A stretch of 64,000 nt of DNA from assembly GCF_016595215.1 (NCBI RefSeq), contig NZ_JAENHK010000008.1, positions 186,001 through 250,000 of the forward strand, in the 5' to 3' direction. Within the stretch, counting starts at the first letter, position 1, and each line of letters starts with the position of its first letter. The stretch comes from Chryseobacterium paridis (GTDB taxonomy: Bacteria > Bacteroidota > Bacteroidia > Flavobacteriales > Weeksellaceae). Position numbers and translations under genes: made by a program. The notes under the pieces were generated by a model that did no database searches, was not told the DNA's origin, and was given only the letters and a program-made list of their open reading frames with translations. Below are positions 44,928 to 53,785 of the stretch, piece after piece.

Positions 44928-46079
44928 ATGACGAAACATCAGCAAAGAGTATCAAGCGTCTACCATTTTTTCGATAATAAAGATACTGTCCTTGGATTCC
45001 GTAAATTGCTCGATTGTGCAATGGATACCCAGAATATGGTCATTTATCAGGAAGCTATTGCCTTGACAGACTGGAAAGAACAACATCAGGATCAGACGGA
45101 AGAATTTATTGAAAAGTCCAAAGCTCTCCTCCAAAAAATCGAACAAGTTTCCGTTTCCGAATATCCAATAGAAAAATCTGTACTTCGCGCATCCAATATA
45201 TCAAAGTCTTATGGAAGCAATAGGTTTTCCTTAGGGCCTGTTTCTTTGGAAATTAATAAAGGACAGGTATATGGTCTGGTAGGGGAAAATGGAAATGGGA
45301 AAACAACGCTTTTAAGAATATTGGCAAAAGAAATCTCCTATAATCAGGGGCAGTTGCAATATTCTTTTAATGAAGAACCCAAAAATGAATATGATCTCCG
45401 CACAAAACTGGTATATATTCCACAAAGGACAGCAAAATGGTATGGAAGCCTTAAAGATAATCTGAAATTTGTTCTGGCAAACTATGGAGTGAGTCCTGAA
45501 GAAAATGAAACCAGAACACTGATGATGATTGCCCGTTTGGGTTTATGGAATTATAAGCATCTGAAATGGAGCGAACTTTCCTCAGGATATAAAATGCGCT
45601 TTGAATTGGCACGTACACTGCTTCGAAAGCCTGAAATTCTATTATTGGATGAACCACTGGCTAATCTTGACGTGGTGGCTCAGCAGGTGATTCTGGAAGA
45701 TTTAAAAGCGATTGCTAATTCGGTGAATAACCCAATTGCTTTAATTTTAAGTTCTCAGCAACTGTATGAGGTAGAAAAGGTTTCGGATAAAGTGATTTTC
45801 CTTAAAAACGGACAGTATAAAGATAATTCTGATCTCAAAAATGACGAAGAAAACCACCTGATCATTGAGATAGATACGCCAACCTCAAGAGAAGAACTTT
45901 TAGAAGTTTTTAAAGCTTTACAATTGGAAAAACTCAATTTTAACGGTGGAGTTTATGTCGCCTACTTTTCAGTAAAAACAGAATTTTATGATGTAATGGC
46001 TGCATTAGGAAATGCTAAAACCGACATCGTCTATATCCGTAATATCTCATCTTCCACAAGAAGATTTTTCGTTAGTTAA
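44928..46079 (+). CDS. ABC transporter ATP-binding protein with N-terminal extension
   Basis: A 383-residue ATPase. Residues about 1-80 are a helical extension (FFDNKDTVLGFRKLLDCAMD, then IYQEAIALTDWKEQHQ) not found in ordinary ABC ATPases. Residues about 85-300 form the nucleotide-binding domain with Walker A GENGNGKTT, the signature SELSSGYKMR (SSGYK replacing SGGQ) and Walker B ILLLDEPLANLD. A C-terminal domain of about 75 residues follows. The next gene, 20 bases on, encodes a large membrane protein that is the likely permease. The transported substrate is unknown. Confidence 0.9.
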   Translation: MTKHQQRVSSVYHFFDNKDTVLGFRKLLDCAMDTQNMVIYQEAIALTDWKEQHQDQTEEFIEKSKALLQKIEQVSVSEYPIEKSVLRASNISKSYGSNRFSLGPVSLEINKGQVYGLVGENGNGKTTLLRILAKEISYNQGQLQYSFNEEPKNEYDLRTKLVYIPQRTAKWYGSLKDNLKFVLANYGVSPEENETRTLMMIARLGLWNYKHLKWSELSSGYKMRFELARTLLRKPEILLLDEPLANLDVVAQQVILEDLKAIANSVNNPIALILSSQQLYEVEKVSDKVIFLKNGQYKDNSDLKNDEENHLIIEIDTPTSREELLEVFKALQLEKLNFNGGVYVAYFSVKTEFYDVMAALGNAKTDIVYIRNISSSTRRFFVS

Positions 46080-46099
46080 TCTTCTTTAATTCGATCACA

Positions 46100-47968
46100 A
46101 TGCAAAAAATACATCAATTCAATCAATATCTGCTGGAGCGATATCCAACCATCTGGAACACGAAGATCATATGGATGCTTCTGGTAAGTGTTCTTATTCA
46201 TATTCTTTTTTTCGTAATAGGGTACTGTTCTCACATGGATCCCCGCTCACTTCAAACCTACAGTGTAAAAGATGATTACTTTAAAAATGGGGTTATTTTC
46301 ATCCATCTTATTATATCTATTTTAATGATTGTCGGTTGGCTGATTACAATGTTCAGGAATAATGCCTTTAAGAATTTTTATCCTACTTCAAAAGGGAAAT
46401 TATTTGGACAATTTGTTCAGTATTTTATTATCCTTTTTGCATGTACTACTTTCTATTTTTCTTATATGGTAGGATTCAAGATGTTTATCAACCATCAATA
46501 TCCTGATCAGCAATTAGAAAAGAGTGTAGATATTATTAACAGGGCAGCACCTTTCCTTTCTCAGGAACTTGAACCTTATGCACTAAACAACAGAAAGTAT
46601 CCTGCTGTATTCGCCGATTTATTCTGCGAAACGGATATCAATAAAATAAATACAAATAAAAAGTATTTCATCTATTATAACAGGGTTTATCAGTTTTACT
46701 CCGTATACTCTAAGGTTTCTGATAAACTGGACAGAGAGGGAAATTCTATCATACCTGAACCTGAGAAAACGAATAAGACACCCGTTGCCTATTCAGAGCT
46801 GAAGGGAGATCAGACTACATTTTATTTCAAAAAAGATGTGGTGGATCTGTCACCATATATCAAAACAACTGGTCTGAGCTATTACAATTTTTCTGATATC
46901 TTTTATGATAATAGCCCCAAAGGAGCTCATTATCTGAACCAGAAATATGGTGAGTATCCGGAAGAAAGTTATACGAATAAAGCATACAAACAGAAAGCAT
47001 TTGAAATTAATCAAAAAACGAGTGAGCTTTTGAATAAAGGCAACTCTGCAGAACTGGAAAGTTTACTTTCCGATTTTTTGAAAATAGCCGAAGCATATAA
47101 GATACAAACGAATCTTCAGGCAAAAGAATGGACCAAAATGATCTATTCTTCTCAAAATAATAATTTCCAGCCTGCCTATTTTATCAATAAAGTAAAAAGT
47201 AATAATGGAACCTATGATTCTACTCTTCCAAAGGAATATATGGACGATTCCACGGTAGCTGTTACCGAGGCAGCTATTGCAGAAAATGGAAACATTGTTC
47301 GGGACTCAATAGCAATAAGTGTTCTGAATCCCGAGATCAATCAACAGGTTTCTCCAGAGAAATACTTTAAAAATAACCTTACAGACTATTATTTTTACAC
47401 AGACTCTCTAAAAGATGTGCTGAACAACATTAACACCATAAAGAACTTTGATTTCTTTTCAGAGAACGTTCATATCTATCTATGGATCGCTTTTTTCCTT
47501 GCTGCTTTTATTTTTAGTTTCAGAATTGTTGGATTGCGATCGTTATTATTTAGTGTCATAAGCACTGGTGTATTGATTCTGGCTATTACATTATTATCTG
47601 TTTTATACTCTTTTTCATTGAGAGGAAAAGGGGAATTTTTTGCCTCTTATTTCACGTTATTTATTTCTGCGATTATTCTTATCGTTCCCCTATTTATGAT
47701 GAGAAAAGCAGGGAAAATGATCTCTTCCATTTTCCTTACAATTTCAATGACAGGGTTTGCTCTGTTTGTATTTTTGATCTTTGGAATTATTAGTCTTCAT
47801 CAGAAGGAAAACTGTATGACTACACTCACTGGAAACTCTTATATAGATTGCCCTACGATTATTGATACGATAGGTCTTAATTTAAGCTATATCATTTTGG
47901 TATGCAGTTTTATATTTATGTATTTGTATACCTCAATTCTCCAAAAGTGGAAGGCAATGCCTCAATAG
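46100..47968 (+). CDS. Large polytopic membrane protein, probable ABC permease partner
   Basis: A 622-residue protein with three or four N-terminal membrane helices (about 25-140), a polar region of roughly 310 residues (about 150-460) and five or six C-terminal helices (about 465-620). The architecture of two membrane blocks around a big extracytoplasmic domain recalls ABC-2-like exporters, but no known permease signature was found. Pairing with the preceding ATPase rests on the 20-base spacing and shared strand. A bidirectional terminator follows. Confidence 0.75.
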   Translation: MQKIHQFNQYLLERYPTIWNTKIIWMLLVSVLIHILFFVIGYCSHMDPRSLQTYSVKDDYFKNGVIFIHLIISILMIVGWLITMFRNNAFKNFYPTSKGKLFGQFVQYFIILFACTTFYFSYMVGFKMFINHQYPDQQLEKSVDIINRAAPFLSQELEPYALNNRKYPAVFADLFCETDINKINTNKKYFIYYNRVYQFYSVYSKVSDKLDREGNSIIPEPEKTNKTPVAYSELKGDQTTFYFKKDVVDLSPYIKTTGLSYYNFSDIFYDNSPKGAHYLNQKYGEYPEESYTNKAYKQKAFEINQKTSELLNKGNSAELESLLSDFLKIAEAYKIQTNLQAKEWTKMIYSSQNNNFQPAYFINKVKSNNGTYDSTLPKEYMDDSTVAVTEAAIAENGNIVRDSIAISVLNPEINQQVSPEKYFKNNLTDYYFYTDSLKDVLNNINTIKNFDFFSENVHIYLWIAFFLAAFIFSFRIVGLRSLLFSVISTGVLILAITLLSVLYSFSLRGKGEFFASYFTLFISAIILIVPLFMMRKAGKMISSIFLTISMTGFALFVFLIFGIISLHQKENCMTTLTGNSYIDCPTIIDTIGLNLSYIILVCSFIFMYLYTSILQKWKAMPQ

Positions 47969-47981
47969 ATTAAACCAGATA

Positions 47982-48015
47982 AAAAATCCTCACTTTAATA
48001 CAAGTGAGGATTTTT
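47982..48015. terminator. Bidirectional terminator
   Basis: A perfect 14-bp stem (47982-47995 with 48002-48015) with a 6-base loop, flanked by A and T runs, lies between two convergent stop codons. Confidence 0.9.
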
Positions 48016-48020
48016 ATTTT

Positions 48021-48872
48021 TTACTTTATCTTATAATAAGGTGTCGAAAAATATTGACTAGGTTTTATGTAGGCCGTTTTCCTGTCAGCATCAAAAATCC
48101 AGATAAACCTTCGTAACATGTCAGCTGCGAAATAGCTTACTTTTTGCGTTTTAAGATCTCCGGCAAAGAATCCTGCAGAAACATTTTTCATTGTTATACT
48201 TCCTATTTTAAACTGAGATAAAATACCTTGTTTGGTGATTACACTTTTACCACTAGAATTCTTTAATGTTTTCTCACCCGTAACCTGAAGTTTTTTATTC
48301 AATTCATGATCTTCTGCAAATTGATTATTATAGAGGAGTCCGCCTGAATATCCGGATTGGAGGAGGAAATGACCTTCAATACCTATTCCGTCAATAAAAT
48401 TATCTGCATTAATGAATAACTGATCTCTTTCCGGATATAATTGAATGGCCTGATATCCTTTTACGTCAGGCAGTTGGTCATAAATCACAAATTTATTATT
48501 ATCATAATCAATCTTGAAAACTTTTCCTGAAAAGACTCCTGTTCCAAACTTTCCATCTGCTTCATGTCCTGTTAATTCATTATCAAAGAATCGGACATTT
48601 TTGGTGACTACTTTTCCTAATTGTAGGGTATTGTTTTCGCTTATCTCGTCCTTATTAAAAATAATATGATCTGTTTTTCTTTTTCTTTCCGGAGAAATGG
48701 AAGCATCACCCATTGCAATCTGAAACATCAGATCCAGAGAATCTTTATCATTTACCAAAGCTTTAACAATGATATTATTGTATGGAGTGAGTCTAAAAGG
48801 AATTATTTCCTGTGCCTGAACTATAATACAATAGGAAAGCAGAAGAAATAAAATGTTAAGTTTTGTAAGCAT
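48021..48872 (-). CDS. Exported retropepsin-like protein lacking catalytic Asp
   Basis: A 283-residue protein with a signal peptide (LTKLNILFLLLSYCIIVQAQ). The body resembles Bacteroidota aspartyl-protease-like proteins with two pepsin-type lobes: LGKVVTKNVRFFDNEL, FKIDYDNNKFVIYD, FKIGSITMKNVSAGFF and MLRRFIWIFDADRKTAYIKP are typical strands. The two positions where DTG/DSG is expected read FQIAMGDAS and LLQSGYSGG, so both catalytic aspartates seem replaced by Gln. It is probably inactive as a protease. An upstream TTG start at 48944 would hide the signal peptide; the ATG at 48872 is preferred. Confidence 0.72.
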   Translation of the reverse strand: MLTKLNILFLLLSYCIIVQAQEIIPFRLTPYNNIIVKALVNDKDSLDLMFQIAMGDASISPERKRKTDHIIFNKDEISENNTLQLGKVVTKNVRFFDNELTGHEADGKFGTGVFSGKVFKIDYDNNKFVIYDQLPDVKGYQAIQLYPERDQLFINADNFIDGIGIEGHFLLQSGYSGGLLYNNQFAEDHELNKKLQVTGEKTLKNSSGKSVITKQGILSQFKIGSITMKNVSAGFFAGDLKTQKVSYFAADMLRRFIWIFDADRKTAYIKPSQYFSTPYYKIK

Positions 48873-48944
48873 CAGTAAAATGGGTATTGGTTGAAACTTT
48901 AAGTGTAGAAAATTACCTTTTATTTTTGAAATGCAAAAGGACAC

Positions 48945-48972
48945 AAAAATACTTGTCCATTTTTCGGTTGCA
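48945..48972 (+). repeat. 28-bp direct repeat, copy 1
   Basis: Identical to 49479-49506. It contains ACTTGTCCATTTTTCGGTTG and ends with the TTG that serves as the -33 element of the DUF1203 gene promoter. Confidence 0.85.
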
Positions 48973-48998
48973 GTACAGATTTTCTGTATTTAAATTTG
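48967..48998 (+). promoter_or_regulatory. Promoter of the DUF1203 gene
   Basis: GTTG at 48967-48970 (inside the 28-bp repeat) and TAAATTTG at 48991-48998 are 20 bases apart. The -7 element lies 11 bases before the ATG at 49010. Confidence 0.68.
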
Positions 48999-49009
48999 TA
49001 AGAAAAAAC

Positions 49010-49480
49010 ATGAACAATTTTAAATTTGAAGCACTGAATGATTTGGATTTTGCTTACTTGAATCACTTATCAGAAGTTGAACTTGCAGAAAAAAATATTA
49101 AGAAATTAACAGTAGATAAATTTCCTGGTTTTCCGTGCAGGGTTACTTTAGAAGATGCAAAAGTGGGCGAACATGTTTTCCTTCTTAATTACGATTTTCA
49201 CAATGTCAATTCTCCATATAAAGCAAGCGGACCTATTTTTGTGAGAATAGACCACCCAACAAAAATGTATGAGATTAATGAAGTTCCCATAATGTTTAAC
49301 CATAGACTTCTTTCTGCTCGCGGTTATACGAAAGATGGGATGATGTTTTTTGCAGATGTTTTCGAAGGAAAATTTTTGAAAGAAAACATTCAGGAGATTT
49401 TTGAAAATCCGGAAATCGAGTATGTGCACATTCACAATGCGAAACCAGGATGTTTTAATTGTGTTGTAAAAAGAGCATAA
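49010..49480 (+). CDS. DUF1203 family protein
   Basis: A 156-residue cytoplasmic protein of a family without known function. The diagnostic block is FPGFPCRVTLEDAKVGEHVF, then SPYKASGPIFVRIDHP. The C-terminal stretch VHIHNAKPGCFNCVVKRA contains a His pair and two Cys that could bind metal, a suggestion from composition only. The frame runs back to a TTG at 48887, but the ATG at 49010 fits the family and the promoter. Identical 28-bp repeats lie on both sides of the gene. Confidence 0.88.
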   Translation: MNNFKFEALNDLDFAYLNHLSEVELAEKNIKKLTVDKFPGFPCRVTLEDAKVGEHVFLLNYDFHNVNSPYKASGPIFVRIDHPTKMYEINEVPIMFNHRLLSARGYTKDGMMFFADVFEGKFLKENIQEIFENPEIEYVHIHNAKPGCFNCVVKRA

Positions 49481-49506
49481 AAATACTTGTCCATTTTTCG
49501 GTTGCA
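49479..49506 (+). repeat. 28-bp direct repeat, copy 2
   Basis: Identical to 48945-48972. It overlaps the last two bases of the DUF1203 stop codon. Its GTTG at 49501-49504 is followed after 21 bases by TAACTTTA (49526-49533), a one-mismatch -7 element 13 bases before the next gene. Confidence 0.85.
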
Positions 49507-49546
49507 AAATAAACTATACTCTTATTAACTTTATAAAAAAATAACA

Positions 49547-50320
49547 ATGACAAATATTCAAATTTTTAGAGATCTGCATACAAATGATGACCTTTTATTA
49601 GTAGGAAATGTATGGAATGTACAAAGTGCCAAAATATATGAGCAATTAGGCTACAAAGCATTAGCAACTTCAAGTTCCGCAGTCGCTAATAGTTTAGGTT
49701 ATCAAGACGGAGAAGAAATGAGTTTTGATGAATACTATTACATAGTTGAAAGAATCATAAAGTCGGTGAAGATTCCTTTATCTGTTGATTTAGAAGGAGG
49801 TTATGGAAATACGAGTGATCAGGTTATTTCAAATATTTCAAAATTAGCTGCAATAGGTGTTGTGGGTATTAATATTGAAGACAGCGTGGTTATCGACGGA
49901 GCCAGAAGGCTATTAACTCAGGAAGAATTATATGAAAAGTTTCAACCCATTATGGCTGGATTAAAAGAAAAGCATATTGAGATTTTCGTCAATTTCAGAA
50001 CAGACCCATTTTTGTTGGGGATTGAAAATCCTGTTGAAGAAACACTACAAAGGATCACAATCTTTGAAAAATTAGGAGTGGATGGAATTTTTGTTCCTTG
50101 TATTACTTCTGAAAATGATATTAAAACCATTGTGAATGCTACAGAAACACCAGTTAATGTAATGTGTATGCCGGATTTACCCAATTTTGAGATCCTTAAA
50201 AATTTAGGAGTTAAAAGAATTTCTTCAGGTAATTTTTTAAATGGATATATTTATAATCGTTTGGAAGATGCAGGGCGTGAAGTTCTTGCAAAACAAAGTT
50301 TTTCACCCATATTTATGTAA
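49547..50320 (+). CDS. Isocitrate lyase/PEP mutase superfamily protein
   Basis: A 257-residue TIM-barrel enzyme. Visible family parts are LLLVGNVWNVQSAKIYEQLG, LATSSSAVANSLGYQDG, VDLEGGYGN and INIEDSVV, which supply the Mg2+ and substrate oxyanion ligands. It lacks the KKCGH motif of true isocitrate lyase. Relatives include PEP mutase, oxaloacetate hydrolase and methylisocitrate lyase; the reaction here is not determined. It is followed by ada after two bases, so the two are co-transcribed. Confidence 0.88.
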   Translation: MTNIQIFRDLHTNDDLLLVGNVWNVQSAKIYEQLGYKALATSSSAVANSLGYQDGEEMSFDEYYYIVERIIKSVKIPLSVDLEGGYGNTSDQVISNISKLAAIGVVGINIEDSVVIDGARRLLTQEELYEKFQPIMAGLKEKHIEIFVNFRTDPFLLGIENPVEETLQRITIFEKLGVDGIFVPCITSENDIKTIVNATETPVNVMCMPDLPNFEILKNLGVKRISSGNFLNGYIYNRLEDAGREVLAKQSFSPIFM

Positions 50321-50322
50321 TC

Positions 50323-51366
50323 ATGAGACTTACGGAAGATAGAATGTATCAAGCTTCCCTAGATAAAGATTCTACATTTGAAGGATCCTACTGGATGGCA
50401 GTAAAGACGACAGGAATATTCTGCCGGCCCACCTGTACTGCCCGAAAACCTAAAAGAGAAAATGTAGAATTTTTTTTAGATACTAAAGAAGCTATTCAAC
50501 ATGGTTATAGAGCTTGTAAAGTATGTAAACCACTTGAAAAACTGAATGAAACACCTTCCTACATTCGAGAACTATTGAATGAACTGATGCTTGATGAATC
50601 TCTGAAGATTAAAGACGCTGATCTGGTGGCAAGGAATATTGAGCCTGTAACAGTTCGCCGTTGGTTTCTTAAAAATCATGGAATTACATTTCAGGCATTT
50701 CAGAGAAAAATAAGAATGAATAAAGCTTTCAAAAGGATAAAAAGTGGTGAAAGTATTATAACTGCTGCGATCGATTCAGGATATGAAAGTTTAAGCGGAT
50801 TTAATGAACGTTTTAAAAATATAGTAGGTGTTTCACCTAAACACACAAAGATGCAAGGAATAATTGATCTTAAAAGAATTGAGACGCCACTGGGAACCAT
50901 GTTTGCCTGTGCTGTAGAAGAAGGAATCTGCCTGCTTGAATTTACGGATCGCAAAAATATGGAAAGGCAATTTGCCTCACTGTCAAAAGCACTCAATGCA
51001 GAGATTGTTCAGGGAGAGAACAAACACTTTCAACAACTAGAAAGAGAGCTCCAGGAGTATTTTGAAGGAAAGCGGAAAACTTTTGATGTTCCCTTATATA
51101 TCACAGGAACAGAATTTCAGGAAAAAGTATGGCAGCTTTTGTGCGAAATCCCAATGGGAGAAACACGAACGTACAAACAACAGTCGGAGTTTTTAGGAAA
51201 TCCAAAAGCTATACGAGCGGTGGGAACAGCTAATGGAATCAATAAAATTGCTATTTTGGTTCCGTGCCACCGTGTGATTGGCTCCAATGGTGACCTGATA
51301 GGATATGCAGGAGGAATCTGGAGAAAGCAAAAATTATTAGAATTAGAGAAAGCGATATTATTCTGA
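50323..51366 (+). CDS. ada: Bifunctional Ada: DNA methylphosphotriester/O6-methylguanine repair and transcriptional regulator
   Basis: A 347-residue protein of three parts. The N-terminal Ada zinc domain has Cys34, Cys38, Cys65 and Cys68 (IFCRPTCTARKPKR, YRACKVCKP). An AraC-type HTH follows (about 80-180: DADLVARNIEPVTVRRWFLK, IITAAIDSGYESLSGFNERF). The C-terminal methyltransferase holds the acceptor Cys315 in ILVPCHRVIGSNG. Methyl transfer to the zinc domain turns such proteins into activators of the alkylation response. It is the second gene of a pair with the PEP-mutase-like gene; the 28-bp repeat upstream of that gene could be its operator, which is untested. Confidence 0.95.
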   Translation: MRLTEDRMYQASLDKDSTFEGSYWMAVKTTGIFCRPTCTARKPKRENVEFFLDTKEAIQHGYRACKVCKPLEKLNETPSYIRELLNELMLDESLKIKDADLVARNIEPVTVRRWFLKNHGITFQAFQRKIRMNKAFKRIKSGESIITAAIDSGYESLSGFNERFKNIVGVSPKHTKMQGIIDLKRIETPLGTMFACAVEEGICLLEFTDRKNMERQFASLSKALNAEIVQGENKHFQQLERELQEYFEGKRKTFDVPLYITGTEFQEKVWQLLCEIPMGETRTYKQQSEFLGNPKAIRAVGTANGINKIAILVPCHRVIGSNGDLIGYAGGIWRKQKLLELEKAILF

Positions 51367-51411
51367 TTTTATTTAAATTTATAGATCGTAATAAACGAAA
51401 GTTTCGAATCT

Positions 51412-51945
51412 ATGAGTTCTATAAATATCATCCAGACACTGATTGATGCTGATCTTTTTCAAACCCAGAAAACCATTCAGCGGTATCAGTTTCTAAAAAT
51501 AAAAGGAGAGACCGATACCAATGTTTATTTTGTAGAAGAGGGGAGTGTCCGAATTTTTATTATGGATGGAGATGAAGAGCGGATTATCCGTTTTGGGTAC
51601 AAAGATAATATCATTGTTTCTCTAGATTCATTTTTGTCAGAAAAGCCATCGGATTTCTATATCCAGGCTATTAAGAAGACCACGGTGAAGATAGCTTCAA
51701 AGAAGGCTTTTTATGATTTTATCCAATCAAATGATGAACATTTGAAGCTATGGACCTTTATATTAGAAGATCTGGTTTTACAGCAGGTTGAAAGAGAAAA
51801 AGATCTTTTGATCAATTCGCCAAAAGAACGTTTTGAAAGAGTTTTAAAAAGAAGTCCAAAACTTTTTCAGGAAATCCCGAATAAATACATTGCCAATTAC
51901 CTTAGAATGAGTCCTGAAACTTTATCCAGATTAAAAAAATCTTGA
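51412..51945 (+). CDS. Crp/Fnr-family transcriptional regulator
   Basis: A 177-residue regulator with a cNMP-like beta-barrel (YQFLKIKGETDTNVYFVEEG, SVRIFIMDGDEERIIRFGY) and a C-terminal HTH (IPNKYIANYLRMSPETLSRL). It lacks a recognisable cAMP-binding signature. It is a different subgroup from the Crp/Fnr protein at 43360. It starts 46 bases after ada and 55 bases before the DinB-like gene. Confidence 0.9.
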   Translation: MSSINIIQTLIDADLFQTQKTIQRYQFLKIKGETDTNVYFVEEGSVRIFIMDGDEERIIRFGYKDNIIVSLDSFLSEKPSDFYIQAIKKTTVKIASKKAFYDFIQSNDEHLKLWTFILEDLVLQQVEREKDLLINSPKERFERVLKRSPKLFQEIPNKYIANYLRMSPETLSRLKKS

Positions 51946-51999
51946 GTTCAATCAATATTTAGAAATCAGTAAATGCAGAGATTTGCATAAAAAGAATCA

Positions 52000-52548
52000 A
52001 TGAAAATTTCTTCTTCACAATTAATAGCTGAATTAAAAAATATTACACAAAACAATATTCAATACGTAGAAACGCTTTTACAGAAAACAGATCGTGAGCT
52101 TAATCACAGAGTATCTGAAAATTCCTGGAGCATACTGGAATGTATTGAACATCTTAATCTATATGGTCATTTCTATATTCCTGAAATTTCCAAGAGAATT
52201 CAAGCCTCAACAAGTTCTCCAAAATCAACTTTTTCACCTGGAATATTAGGAAACTATTTTGCAAAAATGATGCTGCCCAAAGAAAAACCGAATCCAATGA
52301 AAACGCTTAAAACTATGAATCCAATCCATAGTAAATTAGATAAAGAAGTATTGAATGAGTTTATCAAACAACAGCAGCAATTATTAATTCTGTTAGATCA
52401 ATCAAAAAATATAAATCTGGAAAAAATCAAAACCAGTATCAGTATCTCAAAGCTGATCAAACTGAAATTAGGAGATACTTTACGCTTTGTAATTTATCAT
52501 CATATCAGGCATATTGGACAAGCGAAAAGAATCTTGAAAAACGCTTAG
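52000..52548 (+). CDS. DinB-like protein (YfiT/DinB four-helix metalloprotein)
   Basis: A 182-residue, all-helical protein of the DinB superfamily. Residues 38-54 contain SENSWSILECIEHLNLY with the first metal His, and the C-terminal YHHIRHIGQAKRIL gives the other two His ligands. Relatives are metal-dependent thiol transferases or hydrolases; the activity here is unknown. It is not related to DNA polymerase IV despite the name. Confidence 0.88.
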   Translation: MKISSSQLIAELKNITQNNIQYVETLLQKTDRELNHRVSENSWSILECIEHLNLYGHFYIPEISKRIQASTSSPKSTFSPGILGNYFAKMMLPKEKPNPMKTLKTMNPIHSKLDKEVLNEFIKQQQQLLILLDQSKNINLEKIKTSISISKLIKLKLGDTLRFVIYHHIRHIGQAKRILKNA

Positions 52549-52644
52549 GATTTTTATGAAAAGGAATTGGGTGGGTGGAAAATTTATTGGAAATCAGGAA
52601 GATTATTTTGTTTTGATTTCGTACTTTTAGGCAAAAATTTACAC

Positions 52645-53250
52645 GTGAAGAAATTACTATTCGCAGTTTGCCTGTCAGCCTCAGCTTTAAGTTTTGCTCA
52701 GGATTATTCTGTACCAGCAGCAAGTCCGCGTCAAAAAGTGGAACAACAATTCTCTATGTCTAAAATTAGCATCGATTACGGAAGACCTGGAGTAAAAGGT
52801 CGTAAAATTTTCGGAGAACTGGTTCCTTATGGACAAGTTTGGAGAGCTGGAGCTAACTCATCTACAAAAATTACTTTTGGACAAGCTGTTAATTTTGGAG
52901 GAAAGACTGTTCCAGCAGGAACATATGGTTTGTTTATCGTTCCGACAGAAAAGGAATGGAAAGTTATATTAAATAAAGATTTCCAACAATGGGGAGCTTA
53001 TACTTATGATCCAAAACAGGATGTAGTAGATGTTACTGTACCTGTTAATACATTAGCAGACAAGCAAGAGTGGTTTGAAATTACCCTAAATCCTACAGAT
53101 GAAAACTCTGGAAACTTAGTGATTAAATGGGATATGAATCAGGCAGAAGTAGCGTTGAAACCTGCAAAATTAGATGCCGTGATCAAAATTTCAGATAAAC
53201 TGAAAGAAATCAAAAAAATAGAAACTGACGCTGCTAAAACCAAAAGCTAA
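52645..53250 (+). CDS. DUF2911 family exported protein
   Basis: A 201-residue periplasmic protein of unknown function. The signal peptide is read from a GTG at 52645 (VKKLLFAVCLSASALSFAQ). The alternative TTG at 52567 would put 26 extra residues before it, so GTG was chosen. Family blocks are SKISIDYGRPGVKGRKIFGE, LVPYGQVWRAGANSSTKITF and GGKTVPAGTYGLFIVPT. It is first in a probable three-gene unit with a GNAT and a cupin (four-base gap, then ATGA overlap). Confidence 0.9.
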   Translation: MKKLLFAVCLSASALSFAQDYSVPAASPRQKVEQQFSMSKISIDYGRPGVKGRKIFGELVPYGQVWRAGANSSTKITFGQAVNFGGKTVPAGTYGLFIVPTEKEWKVILNKDFQQWGAYTYDPKQDVVDVTVPVNTLADKQEWFEITLNPTDENSGNLVIKWDMNQAEVALKPAKLDAVIKISDKLKEIKKIETDAAKTKS

Positions 53251-53254
53251 GACA

Positions 53255-53785
53255 ATGAATTTTTCTATTCAATCTATTTTAGAAGATAACGAATTTCAAT
53301 TAATCCCCTTAATACAAGGGGATTTTGAATCTATATACGAAGTGGCTTCCGATCCCAGAGTTTGGGAGCAACATCCCAATAAAGACCGCTACAAAAGAGA
53401 AGTTTTTGAAAATTTTTTTAAAGGAGCAATAGAAAGTGAAGGCGCTTTTAAAATTATAGATAAAGCTTCTGGAGATGTACTGGGAAGCAGCCGTTATTAT
53501 AATTTTGACGAAAAAGAGAACAGCATTTTTATCGGATATACTTTTTATGGGACAAAATGCTGGGGGAAAGGGATAAATCCAAGAGTGAAAAAGTTGATGC
53601 TGGATTATATTTTCCAATATGTAGACAAAGTTCATTTTCATGTAGGAAAAGAGAATATACGCTCACAGGTTGCTATGGAAAGGTTAGGCGGAGATAAAAT
53701 CGGAGAAGAGGAAGTTGCTTATTTTGCAGAACCTACCAGAACGAATTTTGTATATGAAATTAAAAAAGAAAACTGGCTGAAATGA
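53255..53785 (+). CDS. GNAT-family N-acetyltransferase (RimJ/RimL type)
   Basis: A 176-residue acetyltransferase. The N-terminal LIPLIQGDFESIYEVASDPR, the central SSRYYNFDEKENSIFIGYTF and the acetyl-CoA loop region TKCWGKGINPRVKKLMLDY are typical of the RimJ/RimL group, which acetylates N-termini or small amines. The substrate is unknown. It overlaps the cupin start by four bases (ATGA). Confidence 0.88.
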   Translation: MNFSIQSILEDNEFQLIPLIQGDFESIYEVASDPRVWEQHPNKDRYKREVFENFFKGAIESEGAFKIIDKASGDVLGSSRYYNFDEKENSIFIGYTFYGTKCWGKGINPRVKKLMLDYIFQYVDKVHFHVGKENIRSQVAMERLGGDKIGEEEVAYFAEPTRTNFVYEIKKENWLK

